From Prevotellaceae bacterium (GTDB lineage: Bacteria > Bacteroidota > Bacteroidia > Bacteroidales > UBA932), in the NCBI GenBank assembly GCA_031259935.1, contig JAIRKV010000264.1:1-9247 (forward strand): DNA of 9,247 bases, given 5' to 3'. Within the stretch, counting starts at the first letter, position 1. Each line of letters starts with the position of its first letter. This document shows positions 6,096 through 9,247 of the stretch, one piece after another. The notes below the pieces were generated by a model that saw only the letters and a program-made list of their open reading frames with translations, was not told the origin of the DNA and ran no database searches. The translations under genes and the position numbers were made by a program.

Positions 6096-7019
6096 ATGGA
6101 TTTTTCGAAAGAAATATTGAAGATGAAGAAAGAAAAAAATTGCGTTATTTTATCGCATTTTTATCAAACTGCGGATATTCAGGACATAGCCGATTTTGTT
6201 GGCGACAGTCTTCAACTTTCGCAGGTGGCATCCGAAACTGCCGCAGATATTATATTGTTTTGCGGAGTGAATTTCATGGCTGAAACGGCAAAGATTCTGT
6301 CGCCGAACAAAAAAGTGCTTTTACCCGAACCCGAAGCCGGATGTTCGCTTGCCGATTCGTGTAATGTGGAAGATTTGAAAGAGTTTTTGAAAAATTATCC
6401 CGACCACACGGTTGTGTCTTATGTAAATACAAGCGTTGGCGTCAAAGCATTGACGGATATCTGCTGTACATCGAGCAATGCTGTGAGCATAATAGAAAGT
6501 TTGCCCGAAAATGAGAAAATTGTTTTTTTACCCGACAGAAATTTAGGTTCTTACATCAAATCAATCACAAAGCGCGATATGGTTGTTTGGGATGGAGCCT
6601 GTCATGTACACGAAGAATTTTCGGTTGAAAAAATAATAGAATTGAAGAAAAAATATCCTCAAGCCAAAGTACTGGCTCATCCCGAATGTAAAAAAACAGT
6701 TTTGATTCTGGCTGATAAAACGGGTTCTACTGCTGCATTGCTGGAATTTTCTAAAAAAGATGAATGTCGGCAGTTTATAGTTGCAACCGAATCGGGAATT
6801 TTGCATCAAATGCAGCTTGCAAGTCCTCAAAAAACTTTTATTCCTGCGCCTCCTGTCGATTCTACCTGCGGTTGCAACGATTGTAAATATATGAAAATGA
6901 TTACTTTGGAAAAAGTTTATAATACTCTTAAAAATGAAAGTCCTGAAGTTATAATTGATTTTGATTTGATTGAAAAAGCAAAAAAACCAATTTTAAGAAT
7001 GATGGAAATGTCGAAATAA
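6096..7019 (+). CDS. nadA: Quinolinate synthase NadA
   Basis: NadA condenses iminoaspartate with dihydroxyacetone phosphate to quinolinate in de novo NAD synthesis, using one 4Fe-4S cluster in the cytoplasm. The 307-residue protein is complete for the shorter class. Landmarks are ILSHFYQTADIQDIADFVGDS (18-38), CGVNFMAETAK (56-66), PEPEAGCSLADSC with cluster ligand Cys83, SYVNTSVGVKA (108-118), PDRNLGSY (146-153), WDGACHVHE with ligand Cys169, HPEC (195-198), TGSTAAL (209-215), ATESG (230-234), and CGCNDCKYMKM near the C-terminus, where Cys263 aligns with the third ligand. The start ATG follows an A-rich leader without a Shine-Dalgarno sequence. The usual partners nadB and nadC are not adjacent; ruvB follows after 20 bases, so the two are probably co-transcribed. 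Confidence 0.96.
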   Translation: MDFSKEILKMKKEKNCVILSHFYQTADIQDIADFVGDSLQLSQVASETAADIILFCGVNFMAETAKILSPNKKVLLPEPEAGCSLADSCNVEDLKEFLKNYPDHTVVSYVNTSVGVKALTDICCTSSNAVSIIESLPENEKIVFLPDRNLGSYIKSITKRDMVVWDGACHVHEEFSVEKIIELKKKYPQAKVLAHPECKKTVLILADKTGSTAALLEFSKKDECRQFIVATESGILHQMQLASPQKTFIPAPPVDSTCGCNDCKYMKMITLEKVYNTLKNESPEVIIDFDLIEKAKKPILRMMEMSK

Positions 7020-7039
7020 TATTAATACTCAATGCTGAC

Positions 7040-8062
7040 ATGGAAAATAATTTTAATCCACATAAAGAAAAAGATTTTAAGGATAAGGATTTTGAAAACA
7101 GGATACGTCCACAGGAATTTTCATCGTTTTTCGGGCAGGAAAAAGTTATTGAAAATCTTAAAATCTTTGTAAAAGCGGCGCTTCTTCGCAGCGAGTCGCT
7201 CGACCATGTTCTGCTTCATGGACCGCCCGGTCTTGGAAAAACAACGCTTGCTCATATTATAAGCCGCGAAATGAATGCAGGTTTGAAACTTACATCAGGT
7301 CCTGTGCTTGATAAACCGGGTGATTTGGCAGGATTATTAACCAATCTCGAAGAAGGAGATGTGTTGTTTATTGATGAAATTCATCGTTTAAGTCCTGTTG
7401 TTGAAGAATATCTTTATTCGGCTATGGAAGATTATACAATAGATATCATGCTCGACAAAGGACCAAGTGCGCGGTCGGTACAAATATCAATAAATCCATT
7501 TACTCTTATAGGAGCAACAACTCGCAGCGGATTGCTTACCAGCCCTTTGCGCGCACGGTTCGGCATAAACTGTCATTTGGAATATTATGATTATGTTACA
7601 CTTTTGAATATAATAAAACGTTCGGCAATCATTTTGAACGTTACGATTGACGATGATGCAGCCGAAGAAATCGCTTTTCGCAGTCGCGGAACGCCGCGTA
7701 TTTGTAATGCTTTGTTGCGCCGTGTACGCGATTTTGCGCAGGTTAAGGGAGATGGAAATATTGATATTAAAATTACAAAATATGCTCTTGATGCTTTGAA
7801 CATCGACAAGCGCGGTTTGGACAGCATGGATAATAAAATTCTTACTACCATAATAAACAAATTCAGAGGAGGACCTGTAGGATTGACAACAATAGCGACC
7901 GCCGTAGGCGAAGATGCCGGAACAATAGAAGAAGTATACGAACCGTTTTTAATAAAAGAAGGATTTTTGCAGCGCACACCTCGCGGACGCGAAGTTACGG
8001 AACTTGCTTACCGACATTTGAAAATAAACAGAATAAATACAAACAGCGGAAATTTATTTTAA
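7040..8062 (+). CDS. ruvB: Holliday junction branch migration helicase RuvB
   Basis: RuvB is the AAA+ ATPase ring that drives branch migration of Holliday junctions with RuvA during recombination and repair. The 340-residue protein is full length. RPQEFSSFFGQE (23-34) starts the AAA+ module, with Walker A GPPGLGKTT (61-69), Walker B LFIDEIHRL (109-117), sensor 1 GATTRSG (158-164), SPLRARF with the arginine-finger region at Arg171, and RSRGTPR with sensor 2 Arg220. The C-terminal winged helix for DNA binding contains GGPVGLTTIATAVGEDAGTIEEVYEP (277-302) and FLQRTPRGREVT (309-320). The start lies 20 bases after the nadA stop. ruvA and ruvC are not in the window. No terminator follows the stop; the repeat mosaic begins within 10 bases. 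Confidence 0.97.
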   Translation: MENNFNPHKEKDFKDKDFENRIRPQEFSSFFGQEKVIENLKIFVKAALLRSESLDHVLLHGPPGLGKTTLAHIISREMNAGLKLTSGPVLDKPGDLAGLLTNLEEGDVLFIDEIHRLSPVVEEYLYSAMEDYTIDIMLDKGPSARSVQISINPFTLIGATTRSGLLTSPLRARFGINCHLEYYDYVTLLNIIKRSAIILNVTIDDDAAEEIAFRSRGTPRICNALLRRVRDFAQVKGDGNIDIKITKYALDALNIDKRGLDSMDNKILTTIINKFRGGPVGLTTIATAVGEDAGTIEEVYEPFLIKEGFLQRTPRGREVTELAYRHLKINRINTNSGNLF

Positions 8063-8070
8063 AAATATCA

Positions 8071-8167
8071 CTGCTATCCGATAAAGTTTATAATTTACTG
8101 AAAATTTGCATTATTCGGTTGATAATCAAGCGCTGTTTTTGTTCGTCATTGCGAGGAGCGTAGCGAC
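8071..8167 (+). repeat. Dispersed repeat, copy B (partner at 2031-2127)
   Basis: This is the second copy of the 97-base repeat found upstream of queG, in the same orientation. It starts just after the ruvB stop and ends in an intact GTCATTGCGAGGAGCGTAGC module. Downstream the sequence differs from copy A: here GAAGCAACCGAAGCG follows, while copy A continues into a TTTAAATATTTAAAGA motif. Confidence 0.9.
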
Positions 8168-8242
8168 GAAGCAACCGAAGCGAAGCGGAGCTCAACGAAG
8201 TTAATCCAGAAAAAATAAATGAATAATAAAAAACAAAGAAAA

Positions 8243-8269
8243 TATCCCGTTAGGGATAGAATATTGGTA
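8243..8269 (+). repeat. Hairpin-plus-GGTA module (1)
   Basis: TATCCC/GGGATA form a 6-bp stem with a GTTA loop (8243-8258), followed by GAATATTGGTA. The segment 8251-8269 recurs at 8831-8849 with one difference, but there the left half of the hairpin is missing. Confidence 0.6.
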
Positions 8270-8287
8270 GAAAAAATAATAATTCTG

Positions 8288-8314
8288 GATTGCTTCGCTT
8301 CGCTCGCAATGACG
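8288..8314 (-). repeat. GTCATTGCGAG-type repeat, inverted copy
   Basis: On the minus strand this reads GTCATTGCGAGCGAAGCGAAGCAATCC. It is the same module as at 8145-8175 and 8659-8691 and, more diverged, inverted at 9150-9180. Such modules are widespread in intergenic DNA of several bacterial groups. Confidence 0.8.
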
Positions 8315-8321
8315 ATACAAC

Positions 8322-8552
8322 AAAACCTTATTTCTACCTTATTTCAAAAACAAAACAACCTTAGTAGAGTAAAAGATAACACACACATCCAAACTTATTA
8401 CCTTATTGCTTATTTGTTTCCTGCATCCCGCCGGGATGCATCGCTCGGTAGAATTTCACCGCAACAAAGATTACGTGCGGAGCAGCTGCGGTTTTTCAAG
8501 TCATTTGCAGTAACCCGCACGTGATGCACAAAGAGATGTCGTTTTTTACCGA
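8322..8552 (+). repeat. Long inverted repeat 1, left arm
   Basis: The reverse complement matches 8844-9080 over nearly the whole length with scattered substitutions and small indels. The arm comprises a roughly 90-bp unit with AATAAGG ends (8322-8408), the TGCATCCCG hairpin with GGTAGAA tag (8422-8454), and a segment with GTGCGGAG, GGTTTTTCAAGTCAT and GTAACCCGCACGTGATGCA. The arms are separated by about 290 bases. Confidence 0.85.
8422..8440. repeat. Hairpin-plus-GGTA module (2)
   Basis: TGCATCCCG and CGGGATGCA form a perfect 9-bp palindrome around one base. It is followed by TCGCTCGGTAGAA, the same tag as in the copies at 8559-8574 and 8958-8976 read on the minus strand. Confidence 0.7.
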
Positions 8553-8558
8553 GCGACA

Positions 8559-8574
8559 CATTCCTAATGGAATG
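8559..8574. repeat. Hairpin-plus-GGTA module (3)
   Basis: CATTCC/GGAATG form a 6-bp stem with a TAAT loop. On the minus strand it is followed by TGTCGCTCGGTAAAAAACGAC. The stem sequence differs from the ATCCC/GGGAT copies on both sides at once, keeping the pairing. Confidence 0.65.
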
Positions 8575-8590
8575 CGAATAAGCAAATCAA

Positions 8591-8696
8591 GGAGCGCAGC
8601 GGCTTAAATAATTTAAATATTTAAAGATTACAGACATAGGCGAACAAAAAAACAGCACGTCATTGCAAGGAGCATAGCGACAAAGCAATCCAGAAG
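8591..8696 (+). repeat. Long inverted repeat 2, left arm
   Basis: Reads GGAGCGCAGCGGCTTAA, then TTTAAATATTTAAAGATTAC, AGACATAGGCGAAC, CAGCACGTCATTGC and GCAATCCAGAAG. The reverse complement of 9143-9247 matches it almost base for base through the first 80 bases. The right arm reaches the window edge, so the repeat may extend further. Confidence 0.85.
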
Positions 8697-8704
8697 CAAT
8701 GAAA

Positions 8705-8793
8705 AATAAGGTAATAAGGTTGAAAGGTGTGTGTTATCTTTTGCTCTACTAAGGTTGTTTTGTTTTTGAAATAAGGTAGAAATAAGGTTTTTT
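8705..8793 (+). repeat. AATAAGG-bounded unit, copy 2
   Basis: An 89-base unit with AATAAGG at 8705, 8713, 8770 and 8781. The centre contains GTGTGTTATCTTTTGCTCTAC and AAGGTTGTTTTGTTTTTG. It is a direct repeat of 8991-9080 with about four differences and an inverted repeat of 8322-8408. It sits in the spacer of long inverted repeat 1. Confidence 0.85.
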
Positions 8794-8830
8794 GTGTTGT
8801 CGTTTCGTTTTTGTAATGCCGTTTGTCACG

Positions 8831-8849
8831 TAGGGATAGAATATCGGTA
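8831..8849 (+). repeat. Half hairpin-plus-GGTA module (4)
   Basis: TAGGGATAGAATATCGGTA matches 8251-8269 in 18 of 19 positions, but the partner ATCCC on its left is absent, so no hairpin can form. It may be a broken or recombined copy. Confidence 0.55.
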
Positions 8850-8957
8850 AAAACGACATGCCTTTATGCATCACGTGCGGGTTACTTCAGATGACTTGAA
8901 AAACCGCCGCTACTCCGCACGCAGCTTTTGCTTGCGATGAAATTTCTACCGAGCGAT

Positions 8958-8976
8958 GCATCCCTCCGGGATGCAG
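8958..8976. repeat. Hairpin-plus-GGTA module (5)
   Basis: TGCATCCC/GGGATGCA form an 8-bp stem with a TCC loop. Read on the minus strand it is followed by TCGCTCGGTAGAAATTTC, as in module 2, from which it differs only in the loop. Confidence 0.7.
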
Positions 8977-8990
8977 GAAACAAATGAACA

Positions 8991-9080
8991 ATAAGGCAAT
9001 AAGGTTGAAGATGTGTGTGTTATCTTTTGCTCTACTAAGGTTGTTTTGTTTTTGAAATAAGGTGGAAATAAGGTTTTTTT
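8991..9080 (+). repeat. AATAAGG-bounded unit, copy 3
   Basis: Third copy of the 90-base unit, in the same orientation as copy 2 and about 95% identical to it by hand count. It forms the outer end of the right arm of long inverted repeat 1. Confidence 0.85.
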
Positions 9081-9142
9081 ATTTGTCTTTCTTTTTTCAT
9101 TATTAATCATTTTAATCACACAAATCAAAGTTCAGACGGTTT

Positions 9143-9247
9143 CTTCTGGCTTGCTTCGGCGTTCCGCTCCTCGCAATGGCGTGCTGTTTTTTTGTTCGTC
9201 TATGTCTGTAATCTTTAAATATTTAAATTATTTAAGCCACTACGCTC
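9143..9247 (-). repeat. Long inverted repeat 2, right arm (reaches the window edge)
   Basis: Its reverse complement begins GAGCGTAGTGGCTTAAATAA and continues through the same modules as 8591-8696, ending in GAAGCAAGCCAGAAG. The match is cut by the window edge. Confidence 0.85.

Larger units (their letters stand above)
8844..9080 (-). repeat. Long inverted repeat 1, right arm
   Basis: The reverse complement of this arm follows 8322-8552 module by module, including the AATAAGG unit (8991-9080), the hairpin at 8958-8976 and the CACGTGCGGGTTAC segment. By eye the divergence is highest in the middle, around 8905-8945. Confidence 0.85.
8063..9247. other. Intergenic repeat mosaic after ruvB, no credible gene
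   Basis: About 1.2 kb built almost wholly from short interspersed modules in both orientations, listed separately here. Two open frames (8219-8524 plus, 9128-8946 minus) are translations of these repeats. The first contains LDCFASLAMT, the usual product of reading through the GTCATTGCGAGC-type repeat. The second reads a copy of the same DNA in a different frame, which argues against coding. No transposase, reverse transcriptase or integrase fragment is visible. Confidence 0.8.

Noticed and set aside
8219..8524. Plus-strand open frame of 101 residues.
   Set aside because: It runs through the repeat modules. LDCFASLAMT is the translation of the inverted GTCATTGCGAGC-type repeat, and the rest is repeat DNA that occurs elsewhere in other frames.
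8946..9128. Minus-strand open frame of 60 residues.
   Set aside because: It covers the right arm of the inverted repeat. The equivalent DNA in the left arm is read in a different frame, so the frame is not maintained.
8063..9247. CRISPR array.
   Set aside because: Repeats are of different kinds, in both orientations and with irregular spacing. There is no constant repeat-spacer period and there are no cas genes.

Overview
The window looks like a chromosomal segment of a low-GC member of the Bacteroidota, probably Bacteroidales-like. Three things point there: promoters of the TTTG / TAnnTTTG type (best example 4271-4303), AT-rich leaders without Shine-Dalgarno sequences, and the protein types encoded. 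No tRNA, rRNA, CRISPR array, transposase or phage gene is visible. The assignment rests on sequence features, not on a database match.

Layout. Positions 1-2004 (minus strand) hold a probable two-gene operon: queG, epoxyqueuosine reductase of tRNA queuosine synthesis, with a GTG start, followed 12 bp later by a secreted M14-type zinc carboxypeptidase cut off by the window edge. A 486-bp gap (2005-2490) carries one copy of a dispersed repeat and some hairpins. Then come a PLP-dependent class I aminotransferase (2491-3693, plus) and, convergent with it, rpiB (4192-3758, minus). From 4193 to 4719 a strong plus-strand promoter faces away from rpiB and reads into about 400 nt of non-coding sequence dominated by a long imperfect hairpin (4352-4563). 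This is followed by an unrecognised secreted, cysteine-containing, coiled-coil-like protein (4720-5154) and a 63-residue two-helix membrane protein (5304-5495), closed by a strong terminator (5561-5598). An AT-rich 500-bp stretch without genes precedes nadA (6096-7019) and ruvB (7040-8062), likely co-transcribed.

The last 1.2 kb (8063-9247) has no credible gene. It is a mosaic of interspersed repeats: a copy of the repeat also found beside queG, several 'GTCATTGCGAGGAGCG' modules, three copies of a roughly 90-bp unit bounded by AATAAGG motifs, hairpins with a fixed GGTA tag and variable loops, and two interlocking long inverted repeats of about 230 and 105 bp.

The recognised genes are housekeeping ones: tRNA modification, amino acid transamination, pentose phosphate isomerisation, NAD synthesis and Holliday junction migration. 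They do not form one pathway. The parts not explained by known families are the structured promoter-driven region at 4271-4719 with its orphan secreted protein, and the modular repeat mosaic after ruvB.
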